From positions 118,475-182,474 of the forward strand of contig NBIV01000174.1 of assembly GCA_003194525.1 (NCBI GenBank): 64,000 nt of DNA, in the 5' to 3' direction. The stretch's first letter is position 1; each line of letters begins with the position of its first letter. Under the pieces are notes generated by a model. That model had not been told where the DNA came from, searched no databases, and worked only from the letters and a program-made list of their open reading frames with translations. This DNA is from Gracilariopsis chorda. Taxonomy: Eukaryota; Rhodophyta; Florideophyceae; Gracilariales; Gracilariaceae. Positions 51,376-62,464 of the stretch are shown in pieces. The translations under genes were made by a program, and so were the position numbers.

Positions 51376-52328
51376 TCACGGTAAACCTTCGAAAGAACTG
51401 GCGCGTGGCCAGCGAGTGGGGCGGCGTGGGAGGCGGTTCCGTGGGCACCGTGGCCAAAAGCAGTGTTCGTATTCGATGGAGGCGGATTGGGCCCATGCTG
51501 GCGCAAATTTGTGGCCAGGGAAACTACCGTCCTTAAGGTCACGCTCCGTGTGGCTTGTGTTTGACCAATAGCGGGCCACAAAATTATCCGTGATGTCTGA
51601 CCTCGGAAGCAAAGTATCGTCCTTGGGCTCATAGCCATACCAACGGACTTTGTAGCGCACTTCGCCATCGTCGGTGAGCCCAGCGGAGACGATGCGGTCG
51701 ACGACATACTCCCGTTGGTCGTTCATTCCGGCGTCCTCCGGTAGGTCCATCTCGTCGAGGGGATCATACCTGTCAGCGTCCGAAGGAACAGCATCGGCGG
51801 TTTCCATAGGGTCGGGTACTTCTTCAGGAAGTACCATTTCGTCCAGGGGACCGTAGCCATCGGGGAAGGGCCTTCTGGGTCCGCAGAGACCTGCGGTTCC
51901 TGAGGGCCTGTAGGGTCATTGACCCGTGGTTGCGTAGGGATGGAGGATGGGGTTTGGGACGAAGGGAAAGCGCGCGAATCCAATGGTTCAGTTGAAGGTG
52001 GGCGTGGCGCCAGAGAGACTCGGTCCGTTGTGACTGTGTTTTGGAGCCCATCTCGGTCGATAGTAACCGTGTGCACCATGGACTTAAGTACCTTGAAGGG
52101 CCCAGTGGACTTTGGCTACAGCTTCTTGGTGATGTCCTCGTCCTTGGGCTTTTCCTTCCGTGGTCTGTCCAAGTGGACGTAATCTCCCGTGGCCACCTGC
52201 GGTGTAAACCAAACGGACCGATCTCAATCGACTTTATAGCGCGCTTGTTTCTTTTTCCAATGTGGCCTGTGCGGCTCTCAGGGTAGAATAAATTCGCTTC
52301 CCTGAATACTGTTTGGCCTGGGCAGGAG
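51376..52328 (-). pseudogene. Integrase C-terminal domain and chromodomain
   Basis: On the minus strand, a GPF-type domain (Thr-Gly-Pro-Phe-Lys-Val-Leu) is followed by Asp-Arg-Val..Ala-Pro. A chromodomain comes next: Glu-Tyr-Val-Val-Asp-Arg-Ile, Tyr-Lys-Val-Arg-Trp-Tyr-Gly-Tyr, and an Asp-Asp-Thr-Leu stretch where Trp-Glu is usual. Stops and frame changes occur near 52100-52250. Chromodomains of such elements can direct insertion to heterochromatin; that is family knowledge. Confidence 0.8.
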
Positions 52329-52854
52329 TGGAGTAGAATACTACGTCCTTTGGCCAACTGGGGTAGTAGTCTGCTAGGGCTTAGTAGCGGCAGAGAGCCA
52401 ACCACTCGGGTGAAAATCCACTGGGTCTATTAGTGACGCGGGCACCAACTGGCAGCGAGGCGCAATGGGTGGGTGCCATCTCAAGTCCTTACAGGTCGGG
52501 AGAATGGTAGCGATGGCATGGAGGCCTTTGGAGTCCTACTGGATGCATAAGGCGGCAAGAAGACGGTGAGGGTGCTTGCGGTTACTCTTCGGAGATCGGC
52601 GGCACTCGAGCCAACCTATATAGCTGGCGAGGCGCTCTGACCTCCGGACACTATCCTAAAAAGTTAAATAAAAATCGCTACATAATAAAACTTGAGGCCA
52701 CAGTGCCTTGGGACTCTCACAGTCCCCTGGTATCCCCTGCCTCGGCACCCAGCTTGGCCAAGTGGGATATTTAGGCCAGCAATGGTCTGACCTCTGCCAG
52801 CCCGGACCTTTGGTTACCTCACCACTCCACATGCCCAATGGTCATTCTCCTACA
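52329..52854 (-). repeat. Second 526-bp LTR copy inside pol
   Basis: It has the same length and ends as 48226-48751 (TGGAGTAGAAT to ATTCTCCTACA), with scattered substitutions. It lies between two pol fragments, with no matching 5-bp target duplication and no primer-binding site or purine tract beside it. It is thus not a normal terminus of either pol piece. Confidence 0.85.
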
Positions 52855-53763
52855 CAAGCGCGCTACAACCGACCGATCGAAATCGGCCTTATAGCGCGCT
52901 TGTGCTTTGTCCAACGTGGTTTGTGCGGCTCTCAAGATAGAATCAATTCGCGTCCACGAATACCATATGGACTGGACGGGAGTCATTTCCTCCGTTATGT
53001 CCTGAGATGCTCTTAAATCCTTTAGGTCTACCATGTACGGGGCAGGGGTCGGTACGAGGGTGAGGTCAAAAGGAGTTGTAAGAGTGGACTTATGCACTTG
53101 ATCATTATATGCATAGACCAGCGGCTGGACATAGTCATCCCAGTCCAATTGGTGCTCGGGAACGTAGTGAATTAGCCTCTTGGCCAAGGTTCGGTTAAAC
53201 CTTTCAGCTTGTGCATTGGTCTAAGGATGGTACGTGGTGGTGAGGAGATGTTTTAGACCTAAGGCCGAGCACACATGTTCAAAGAATTTGGAGATAAAAT
53301 GGGAGCCATTGTCCTTAAGGAAATAGAGTGGCAGTCTATAGGGATATATCCAATAGACAAGGAAAGCCATGGCAACGTCCGTGGCGGTTGTTGATTTGGG
53401 CGGAAATGCTCGGGTCAACTTGGTTAACCGATCGGTAATCACCAATATAAATCGTTTGCCGTGGGTCGACTTCGGAAATGGCCCTAGGATATCCATAGCA
53501 ATGAACTCCAAAGGCCCGGCCGCTGGGAATAATTTCAGTTTCCCTTGATGTAATGCTCTTGTCCCTCGGATCTTTGCGCATGCTGCACAAGTCCTTGCGG
53601 TCCTCATTATGTCATTGGCCATCAGGATCCAGTATAAGTATCTCCTCAGGGTCTGATACATCTTAGTCCCTCCAGGATGGCCAGCCAACCTCGGATAGTG
53701 CGCGAGGTAAAGAAGGCGTGCCCGTAACGCCTTAGACACTACCCACTGTATCAACCCGTCCAA
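52855..53763 (-). pseudogene. Integrase of the minus-strand gypsy element
   Basis: It has a HHCC zinc part (His-Tyr-x5-Gly-His to Cys-Ala-Ala-Cys), a core with Met-Asp-Ile-Leu-Gly, Lys-Asp-Asn-Gly-Ser and Ala-Glu-Arg-Phe-Asn-Arg-Thr for the DDE triad. A Gln-to-stop change at 53221-53223 breaks it just before the last acid. The frame ends at the LTR junction. Confidence 0.85.
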
Positions 53764-53991
53764 TGGTGATCTGCGACATAATATGCCTCAGCGGTCATAA
53801 TCAAACAGCGACCCAGTGGTACCTACTTTCTCTCCTATCTGGGCGCAGTATTCGTCCGTTTTTTGGGCCTGAAGGAATCCCTCGAGTGGTAATGGCGTAA
53901 GATCCGCGCTTTCCGACTGGACCATATGGATATCCAACGGTGGATCGTCCCGTTCCACGGCGCATAAGATCGCTGCGCCATGTCCATCCGT

Positions 53992-55032
53992 CTATTTGGC
54001 CATTCTCACCTCAGCCACCGGTGGTTCCTCTCCCTCGTCATCAGTGTACTGTGATCCGTCCCAGATGGTGGGAATCTCATCTTCCAGGGGAGTTTGGTCC
54101 GTACCATCGGTGAGGATGCGTGACAGCGCATCTGCGGCCTGATGTTTCAGCCCTGGCCTATAGGTCACTTCGTAATCGAATTCGGCCAGGCGCAATCTCC
54201 ATCGGGCCAGACGGGAGTATGCGTCCGTCATGTTCAGTAGCCAGCGGAGGGAGTGGTGGTCTGTCGTAATGGTAACACGAGTTCCTTCCAAATAAGGCCA
54301 AAGACGGAGCACTGACCACACGATGGCCAAACATTCCTCTTCCGTGGTGCTATAGTTCCTTTCGGCCTTGGTCAGGGACCTACTCCAGTAGACAATTGGG
54401 TGAGAATCCTTAGGGTACTCCTGCTCTTGTAGAAGGGCACAGCCCACTTGGGTCGCAGATGCGTCCGTATCTAGAATATACGGTTTGTTGGACTTGGGTA
54501 GGGCCAAGACCGGCGGATTAACCAAATGATCCTTGAGGTTCTGGTAGGCCTCATACTGCTCGTCCGTGAGGTTGTCAAATTCCGAAGGGGTCCCTTTCTT
54601 CAGCATCTCATTGAGAGGTGCTGCAATTTTCGCGAACCCTGGGACAAACCTACGGTAAACATTACAAAAGCCAAGGAAGGAGCGCAATTCCGTATGCGTC
54701 CTAGGGGGTCTTGCTTCCCGTATGGCCTTTGTTGTAACTTGGGACACTTGGGGTTTACCCGGCAGGACCACATGGCCAAGGTAGTCCACGGAGGGCTGGA
54801 AGAAGAAACACTTCTTCAATTTCAGTGTGACACCAGCCTGCTGGAGTAACCTAAAGACTGCCTTCACATGTGCGAAGTGTTCCCTAATGGACCTGGAAAA
54901 GATGATCACATCATCTAGGTAGACCAAGGCGAATTTCCATTTGAACTGTAGTGCAATACATTCCCGCGTACGGGCGATGGTGAAACTCATATCTGAGGTG
55001 TACTCGGTGCGAGCGATGAAGCGGGATGCATG
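53992..55032 (-). pseudogene. Reverse transcriptase (partial) and RNase H
   Basis: The catalytic Tyr-Leu-Asp-Asp-Val-Ile is present, followed by Tyr-Leu-Gly-His-Val, Phe-Leu-Gly-Phe-Cys-Asn-Val-Tyr-Arg-Arg-Phe, and RNase H with Asp-Thr-Asp-Ala-Ser, Tyr-Trp-Ser-Arg-Ser-Leu, Glu-Glu-Glu-Cys-Leu and Thr-Thr-Asp-His-His. The first RT blocks are missing or garbled right of 54990, so this copy is truncated where the next element begins. Confidence 0.85.
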
Positions 55033-56008
55033 AATTTTAGCCCCCGTTTACCGGGCTAATTAGCGGTCGGGTTGCCCAGGGTGGTTATGGGAACATTCAT
55101 ATTTTGTGGTACTTGCCTGGCAAGGGTGGTGGACACGTGGCTACAGCCCCGGCCAGGAGGCCCAAAACGGCTACTTATTTTAGTATAGTTTAGGGGTTAA
55201 TTTTACTTAGGCTAGTGCACTACCTACTGTACTGCACTGAGCTAGTACTTGAGCGTCGGCCGCACGGCGGCGAGCTCACCAAGAAAAGTAACAAGAGTTC
55301 GGCTCTGACTCTATTCGCCATGCGAAGTGTCTAACTCCTCGCGGAGGTACATCGCTTGCCCGATAGTTTCACCCGACTCGCACCACCGAGGAGACCGTGC
55401 TCGTCGTACCCAGTGGGTTGTGACCACTCGTGGTATTCGTTGTTGTCGTGTGACCGCCCGTACAGGCCCTATCTCCGCCCCAGTTTTGGGTATTGATATT
55501 ACCGACGTGTGTCGTGAGACCGTGAGACCATCCCTTCCCCTCATATCCCCTAACCGCCGCGCGGTGCGTGTTCGTGTGTGTGTATCGGCACCCCCCTCCG
55601 GGGTCTGTTCCCGCTTTCCGCACGCCCCCGTCGGGTGGTCCCTTTCCCTCTTTTGTTCCACTGTTCGCAGGCTACTTCTGGACCAGCCGTGGTTCCGACC
55701 CGTTCTAACCCCTAAACCTCCGAGGTACATCCAGGCTCCCGACGGAGTTACACCCGTCATACGGGACACGGAGGGCTCTACCCAGCTGAGCCTACCTCTC
55801 CAAGAGAGCAAGGCTTCGAGCTGCCTTGGGTGCCTTTCCCACACCGGGATTGCACCACAAGTGGTCTCCCGACCTAGAACGGGTTTGGCTTTCAATCCGG
55901 CCTGTCGGAAGTCCGCTTCCCCTTTTCCCTTTTATCCCTTTTTGCTCATTCGTTGAGATTCCCAAGCCGTGGGACTGGTGAAGTAAGCCGTGGACGGCTA
56001 TCTGCAGT
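55033..56008 (+). other. Leader or LTR region of the plus-strand gypsy element
   Basis: It starts near a hairpin TTAGCCC/GGGCTAA with a 9-nt loop (55037-55059), at the point where the minus-strand pol stops. It likely contains the 5' LTR and leader, but without the 3' LTR in the window the limits cannot be set. Confidence 0.4.
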
Positions 56009-58051
56009 ATGCTGCCCACAGCTCCGAGTTCCCCCAGGAATGGTCCGCAACGGAACGCCGCAGCGGCGAGATCACGAAGGTCCGTTCCGGAACAACTACT
56101 TACCGATGCCGTCGGTCTGGAATCCCAAGGAATCCCATCGGCAACCTCGGTGCCTCGAGCCGTGACAGCTGTGGCCACTACGCCACCTCCGGTGGTCGAA
56201 ACGCCGTGGGCTGTCCCCCCGAGACCCGGGTCGCCTAAGTACCATCTCCTCGAGTCGAGAATCGACATTGCCAATGTGGCCCACGTCTCCCTCTCGCAGC
56301 AAGTTACCGAGTTGGAACGGCGATGGAGTGACTCCCTGGCTCGGGATTATTCGGGAGATATTCGTCTCCTGAGAGCTGATGTGAATTCCATTCTGGAGTG
56401 TCTGGGTACTCCGGCTGCCTTCGTAGAAGGATATCGGGAGTTCGTGGAGGAAGTTAAAACCCATATGATGCGGGTAACCGGACGTATGGACACGCTGGAA
56501 GCGTTGCTCAGAGAAGACCTGAACGCTCCGAGACAGGAGGAAGTGAAGGTCATCTCAACCCAACACCGCTCCAGTCACCTCCCCCGTCACCCTGGAAAGA
56601 GAGTTCATCGTTATGAAGTTTCGTCAAGTTCCGACTCGGAAACAAGTTCGAGTAGCTCGTCTTCGAGATCATCGCGTGAAGGTAGAGGCCGCCGTCGCGG
56701 AGAAGAACCTAGTTCGAGGGCTACCTACACCTCCCATGGAGCAATCCGTGCGCGGGAGAAAGGTCGCCGTCATCTCGGCTTGAAGGAATTGAAACCGACG
56801 AATCCCCTTTACAGGAAGCTGTTGTCCTATCGTTATTACCGATTGGAAGACTCTTCGGGCACTCGAAGTTCGAGAGACACCGGTCTGGTGAAGGATCTCA
56901 TACGTCGTATGAATGTGACGATGCTTAAGCAGAAGTTCTCCGGTGAAGATCCGATCCTCGTGTTGGATTTTCTGGCCCGCTTTGTGCAGGAAGCAGACGT
57001 ACTCGAAATGAGTGAGGCGCAGGCATACTTTGCGTTGCCCTACTTTCTTTCAGGAATGGCTGACGATCAGTACAACTCGGTCAGGGGTTCGTCCAGGGCC
57101 TCAGAAGGAGGTGTTACGTGCTGGCTCGAGGCTGCACACTACCTGCTCAGGTCGTACGCGACGGGAACTGCAATCAGTCAAGCCATCGTGGCGGTTCGCG
57201 ATACGAAACAGAAGCCTGGTGAAACGGAAACGTCGTATTCAACTCGCTTGAATAAAGCGTTTCATCGTTGTGGAAATGTGTTTACCGCTTTTGAGCGTTG
57301 CTCCATGCTGGTGGATGGTTTAGATCCTGGTATCAGGGCACTGGTGTCCCGCTACAGGGAAGAGAAGCGCAAGGCGACGTATCTGGAACTGGTCCAGTAC
57401 GCGCAGGCTGAGGGTGACACCCTCAGAGCGAGAGACCCGAGGCGTCGGTCGTCGAAGGCTCTCTTCGTCGAGAACGAGGCTTCCTCGGCATCTCTCCCTA
57501 ACCCGGGACCACCTTCCGGATTTGCGGATAACATCCAGTATCTTGGCAGTCTTGAACAGTCGTTGGCAACCTCGGAACTGCCGTCCACGGTTACACCCCC
57601 CGTGGTAGATCCGGCCTTTTACGCAAACCCCGGTCGGGTTCCCCCAGCCCCGCTAGCCTACGCGTCGAGCGCCACAAGACACTCCCGCCCGGGATGGTCC
57701 AACCCGAAGCAACTAGCATTCCAACCACAACACCCTCAGCACCGCGGAATGATGTCCCACGCCACCGGAACACGTTCAGCCCCGCTGATTTGCTACATTT
57801 GTTACCTTGAAGGTCATACTGCGTCCCAGTGTACCCTCCCCATTCGCGAGATGTGGAAGATCGTGGGAAATTATGAGAATCTCCCACCGGAGCATAAGGC
57901 TCGTGTCCCGAGTAATTCGTATGAAGACGCAAAGGCTGCGGTCCACAAAGCTCAAGCTCGAGAAGCCGCGAAAACCGCGAACGGTAACAACCCTAACCTT
58001 TCGGAACGGGCTCAGCCGCACCCAGCGGTCGATTCGGTCCCGAAAAACTAA
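56009..58051 (+). CDS. Gag polyprotein of the plus-strand gypsy element
   Basis: An intact 680-codon frame from an ATG. The N-terminal third is Ser/Arg-rich. The capsid-like middle includes Phe-Ser-Gly-Glu-Asp-Pro, Glu-Thr-Ser-Tyr-Ser-Thr-Arg-Leu and a Tyr-Leu-Glu-Leu-Val stretch. The C-terminal zinc knuckle is Cys-Tyr-Ile-Cys-Tyr-Leu-Glu-Gly-His-Thr-Ala-Ser-Gln-Cys (CX2CX4HX4C). Gag forms the particle that packages element RNA. The pol frame begins three bases after the stop, in the -1 frame relative to gag. Confidence 0.85.
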   Translation: MLPTAPSSPRNGPQRNAAAARSRRSVPEQLLTDAVGLESQGIPSATSVPRAVTAVATTPPPVVETPWAVPPRPGSPKYHLLESRIDIANVAHVSLSQQVTELERRWSDSLARDYSGDIRLLRADVNSILECLGTPAAFVEGYREFVEEVKTHMMRVTGRMDTLEALLREDLNAPRQEEVKVISTQHRSSHLPRHPGKRVHRYEVSSSSDSETSSSSSSSRSSREGRGRRRGEEPSSRATYTSHGAIRAREKGRRHLGLKELKPTNPLYRKLLSYRYYRLEDSSGTRSSRDTGLVKDLIRRMNVTMLKQKFSGEDPILVLDFLARFVQEADVLEMSEAQAYFALPYFLSGMADDQYNSVRGSSRASEGGVTCWLEAAHYLLRSYATGTAISQAIVAVRDTKQKPGETETSYSTRLNKAFHRCGNVFTAFERCSMLVDGLDPGIRALVSRYREEKRKATYLELVQYAQAEGDTLRARDPRRRSSKALFVENEASSASLPNPGPPSGFADNIQYLGSLEQSLATSELPSTVTPPVVDPAFYANPGRVPPAPLAYASSATRHSRPGWSNPKQLAFQPQHPQHRGMMSHATGTRSAPLICYICYLEGHTASQCTLPIREMWKIVGNYENLPPEHKARVPSNSYEDAKAAVHKAQAREAAKTANGNNPNLSERAQPHPAVDSVPKN

Positions 58052-58053
58052 TC

Positions 58054-59478
58054 TTGGGAGTCTCCCCCACGGGAGGGGTGTCTTCCAAGCCGAAGTTGAA
58101 GACGCCTGAGGCGCCACCGCTTCGCTCCCCTGCCAAAATCCTTACGAGGAAACTGGCTCAAGAAGACGTGAGCTCGGACCACTTAGTGGCTCTGCGTCGT
58201 CCGTGGATACGGTCCCGTAACCTCCGCATCCCGGATCGAGTTTTGGTAATGGCCAAGAGGAACTATAAAGTTTATAGTGACCTCGGTCTCTCTAACCAGT
58301 TCATGGTTCGTCAGTTATCTGTCCTGGATACAGGTGCCGCTCCGAACCTGATCAATATCGGGATTATTCCACCCGCCATGCGGAAATGCATTCGCATTGG
58401 TCCAAGTCTGGATCTGGCGGACGCTAATAACAACCCGCTCCAGACTCTTGGAACAATTCCTCTGGTACTCAGACTAGGCACCTACGTGGTGAAGTTGGAC
58501 TTCATCGTATGCGATTCTCTTGCTGCACCGGTCATCCTCGGTTGTGATTTCTGTGACCGCTTCGTGGAAGCTATCCGCCCTCGCTCCAGATCCGTGGAAT
58601 TGGCCAACGGTTCGACCATCCCGATTGTACGGAAGCCCTTGCGACACGCCTCCCGTAAACGGGTACCTTTACCTGCTGCTCAGGAAGCGTCCAATGTGGA
58701 TCGAGCATCTACGAAGATTCGCGTCGCGGAACCAGTTTCGATCCCGAAGGAATCTCAGGTGTGGGTCTCAGTAACATCCAAACACCACGGGTTGCAGGTT
58801 GTTCAACCGCTCCCCTCGCTCTACGAACAGCGCCGTCTCGCATTAGCAAATGGGATCGTATCCGTCGAGCCGGACAAACCCTTTAAGGTTCTCGTTGCTA
58901 ACCTCGGAACTACCACTCAGTGGTTGGTTAAAAACCAGGTCCTGGGCAACATGCTTCCGCATCCGTTGGCTATCCTTCCTACAAAGATTCCGATATCCGA
59001 CGTTCTCGGAATACAAGACCCTAAGGAGGGGGAGGAGGTCCCATTCGTTCCGTTGGATCCCGCCCGGGAAAGTTCAGATTCGACTGTCGAAGAAGCTCAG
59101 AAGAGCACGACCTCAGCATCGGCAGATACGGCGTTAGACCCAGAACAGGCTTTGGATAAGTTGGACCTGGATCACATTAATGAATCTCATCGTGAGAAGT
59201 TTCGTGACATGCTCAGGGACATTACCGCCATGTGGGACGGTTCCCTGGGGACGATAGGGGTAACCGAACATCGGATTGATTTGTTGCCGGATACACGGCC
59301 TATTGCACAGCACCCGTATCGGGCAGGCCCTAAAGCAAGGGGGGAAGAGAAATCTCAGGTGGAGAAGATGCTGCGAGCTGGAGTTATCGAAGCAGCACAA
59401 TCCCTTGGGCTTCTCCTGTTGTCCTTGTTCCGAAAGCCGATGGATCATGGCGTTTCTGTGTGGATTACCGCCGCCTGA
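58054..59478 (+). pseudogene. Protease and start of pol
   Basis: The aspartic protease motif Leu-Asp-Thr-Gly-Ala-Ala-Pro is intact, with a later Ile-Leu-Gly-Cys-Asp-Phe block. The frame then leads to the start of RT (Asp-Arg..Pro-Tyr-Arg-Ala-Gly). Near 59395 a single-base change moves the RT into the frame of the next ORF, so the last 25 codons here are out of frame. Confidence 0.82.
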
Positions 59479-60824
59479 ATGCGGTTACTGTCAAGGACGT
59501 CTATCCGATTCCACGAATGGACGAGTACATTGACTCCCTGGGGAGCGCAACGGTGTTCACTACCCTCGATGCCAATTCGGGATACTGGCAGGTCCCTATT
59601 AGGAAAGAAGATCGTGATAAGACCGCGTTTGTGTGCCATCAAGGACTATATCGCTTTAAGCGAATGCCGTTTGGACTAACGAATGCCCCAGCTACATTCC
59701 AACGGGCAATCGATATCCTCTTGGCGAGGTTCAAATGGACCAGCTGTCTGGTATACTTGGACGACATTATAGTGTTCTCCAATAACTTGGACGATCACCT
59801 GTCCCATGTCCGGGAAGTCTTGACAGTGCTCCGCAACGCGGGCATCACCCTGAAGCTGGGAAAGTGTGAGTTCTGCGCCGATTCGGTAAAATATCTGGGG
59901 CACATCATCCGCCCCGGACAGCTTTCAATCGATGAAGCAAGAGTGAAATCACTTCGAGAGGCGAAACATCCGACGAATCAAACGGAGCTTCGATCCTTCC
60001 TAGGACTTTGCAATGTATATCGCCGATTCGTCCCGAACTTCGCCGACTTGTCAGCACCGCTTAACGCACTCCTCCGGAAAGGACAACCCACCGAACTGGA
60101 CGTCTTTGACGAGGCTGAGTCGTCAGCATTCTCGTCTCTTGTCGACGCTGTAACGTCCCCGCCAGTTCTGGCCTTACCGCACCCGGACTTACCCTTCGAA
60201 GTGGATACTGACTCAAGTGCCCACCAGGTGGGTTGTGCGTTGTTTCAAGTCACGGAAGAAGGAGAAAGACATCCGATCGGATATTGGTCACGTTCGTTGA
60301 ACGTTCACGAGCGCAACTACTCGGTGTCCGAGAAGGAGTGTCTTGCTGTTGTTTGGGCGTTGGCAACGCTTCGCCCATACCTTATGGGTAACCATTTCAA
60401 GGTTCACACCGATCACTCGGCTCTCCGTTGGCTACTCGAAATTCGAGAACCGTCGGGCCGCCTCATGCGTTGGCGTCTCCGACTCTCGGAATTTACATTT
60501 GATGTCCTCTACAAGAAGGGATCCCTGAATACTCAGGCTGACGCCCTATCGCGCTTAGGAACATCAGCGGAAACCGAACCGGTCGACGATCTGGAAATAC
60601 CATGTTTCATGGCACAATCCCCGGAGGGAACGGAAGAAGACGACCCAGACGTGAATGGGGATGACATCTGTGACGATATTCTGGCTGCAAACCCTACGGA
60701 TCCTCCGGATGACCAGGTTGTTCCCATATCCTCTGAGGAAATGATCCGTGAACAACAGCAGGATCCTTTCTGTGCCCAGATTCGTGCCCGTCTTAACGGG
60801 GGCGCACAGATACCCTTTGGGTGA
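59390..60824 (+). pseudogene. Reverse transcriptase and RNase H
   Basis: All RT blocks are present in one frame: Val-Asp-Tyr-Arg-Arg-Leu-Asn, Leu-Asp-Ala-Asn-Ser-Gly-Tyr-Trp-Gln, Met-Pro-Phe-Gly-Leu-Thr-Asn-Ala-Pro, and Tyr-Leu-Asp-Asp-Ile-Ile. RNase H follows with Asp-Thr-Asp-Ser-Ser, Glu-Lys-Glu-Cys-Leu-Ala and Thr-Asp-His-Ser-Ala. It is enzymatically complete by motif but detached from protease by the upstream frameshift. Confidence 0.88.
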
Positions 60825-60829
60825 ACGAT

Positions 60830-61483
60830 TGAGGCTACCTAGTCAGGTTGCTGACACGGGCCCCACAGATCTTTGTACCTCACACGCTGCAGCAGCGCGT
60901 CTTGCATCTATCGCATTACGCGAAGTTGGGTGCACATCCCGGCGGGAGGAAACTATACCTGACCCTTCGCAGGGACTTCTATTGGCCTGCTATGGCATTT
61001 GACTGCTATGCAGTTCGCCGCTCGTGCGTGGAATGTGCGAAGAATAATGTAAAACTTCGGAAGTACTCGAAGAAGTTAACACTATTCCCGGCACGGGCGC
61101 CACTCGAATATGTCGCTATTGATATCTTGGGCGAGCTTGTCAAAACCAAACGTGGTTACAAGTATCTTCTCGTCATTACTGACCGCTTCTCAAAGTTGGT
61201 GAGAACAGTACCGCTTAAACGGATTACCGCGGACGTGGTTGCGCGTGCGTTCGTAACCCACTGGGTCTTTACTTACGGCCCGCCGGTACATCTACTCTCC
61301 GACAACGGATCTCAATTTACCTCAAAGTTCTTTCAGGACGTATGTAGAATCTTGGGAATCAAGAATATGTTTACTACCACCTACCACCCGCAGTGTAACG
61401 GACAAGTGGAACGATTCAATCGTACTATGCTCAACGCACTGCGCGCGTATGTCGCGGATCACCCCATGGAATGGGACTTGTAA
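60830..61483 (+). pseudogene. Integrase core
   Basis: It has the HHCC motif (His-Leu-Ser-His-Tyr..Cys-Val-Glu-Cys) and the DDE triad in Ile-Asp-Ile-Leu-Gly, Ser-Asp-Asn-Gly-Ser and Val-Glu-Arg-Phe-Asn-Arg. It is in a different frame from RNase H and ends at a stop just after Trp-Asp-Leu, with the same frame open again from about 61484. Confidence 0.87.
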
Positions 61484-61576
61484 ACGGACGCTATTACGTA
61501 CGCGTATAACACCCAGGTACACCGGGTCACGACCCTCGCTCCATTTGAGCTGGTCCTGTCTCGGATTCCGCCACCC

Positions 61577-62464
61577 ATGGCTATTGAAGCGCAACCGAAC
61601 GTCTCGGGGTACCCTTCACCAAGGTTATATCGAGATTCCTGGAAGGAATGGTTGAAGAACATGGTCTCTACCGCCGAAAGGCTATGGAAAAGCCCAGGAG
61701 GCATACAAACAGAACTTCGACGCGAAGATTCGTACCCCGATACCCCAGTCTCGGAAGGGGATTCTGTATTCCTGCGAAAGGAATATTATAATCTCGAAAA
61801 GGAGAAGCGCCACAAGTTGTCACCGATAGTGAATGGACCCTATCGGGTGGTTTCCGTCGCCGACGACACAGTCGTACTGGACATCGATAACCAGTTCGAA
61901 CGCGTCTCACGCGACCGCGTAGCCCACGCGCCTGCGCCCCCTGAGGGCTCATCACCGCTCGTGACAATCCCGGAGGATGACTTCGTAACTCCGCCAACGG
62001 ATAATCTGCTTCCGTCCCGCCCACCCGTCTTACCGCACCCGGAACGGGGACTCTCGGATCTTCCGATTGCCGATCAACCGGTTGAGCACGCCGCGCGTAT
62101 CGTGAAACGCACGCTTGACCCCAAACGCCTAACCGTTACTCCGCCCGCGGAGGTCCTTCAGCCTGAACCCACCGCCCTCTCACCTAAGGAGGGGGAGGGA
62201 CGGGAATCGATCGCGCCATCGCGGAAGGAAGCTCCGGCGTCGGACGGTGTCCCGTTTCATACGGCATCGTCGGATGAGCACCCCCGGAGCAGGGAGGAGT
62301 TGAACGCATCGCGAAGCGAGAAGGCCGTCTCCGCGGACCCGGATGCACTCCTGTCGAGCGAGTCGCTGGGTAGCGAAGGAGGAAGTAGTGAACCGGACTC
62401 GGTGTGGTCACTAATGTGGCGAATGATATCTCCGAGCACGGAGCACATACAACCTCGGTCATAA
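61577..62464 (+). pseudogene. Integrase C-terminal tail
   Basis: This continues the integrase frame. It has a GPY-type motif (Asn-Gly-Pro-Tyr-Arg-Val-Val) and Arg-Asp-Arg-Val-Ala-His-Ala-Pro, then about 180 residues rich in Pro, Ser and Glu before the stop. Confidence 0.75.

Larger units (their letters stand above)
48226..55032 (-). mobile_element. Minus-strand chromodomain gypsy element(s), rearranged
   Basis: Reading leftward: reverse transcriptase and RNase H (54990-53992), integrase (53763-52855), a 526-bp LTR copy (52854-52329), integrase C-terminus and chromodomain (52328-51376), an antisense ORF on the plus strand (about 49279-51095), a purine tract, and the 3' LTR (48751-48226). Gag, protease and the first RT blocks are missing at the right end, where the plus-strand element begins. 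The integrase C-terminal segment occurs on both sides of the inner LTR in two diverged versions, so at least two copies were joined by insertion or recombination. Confidence 0.8.

Noticed and set aside
51824..52405. A 193-codon minus-strand frame across the LTR edge
   Set aside because: It mixes LTR sequence with an out-of-frame reading of the integrase C-terminus.
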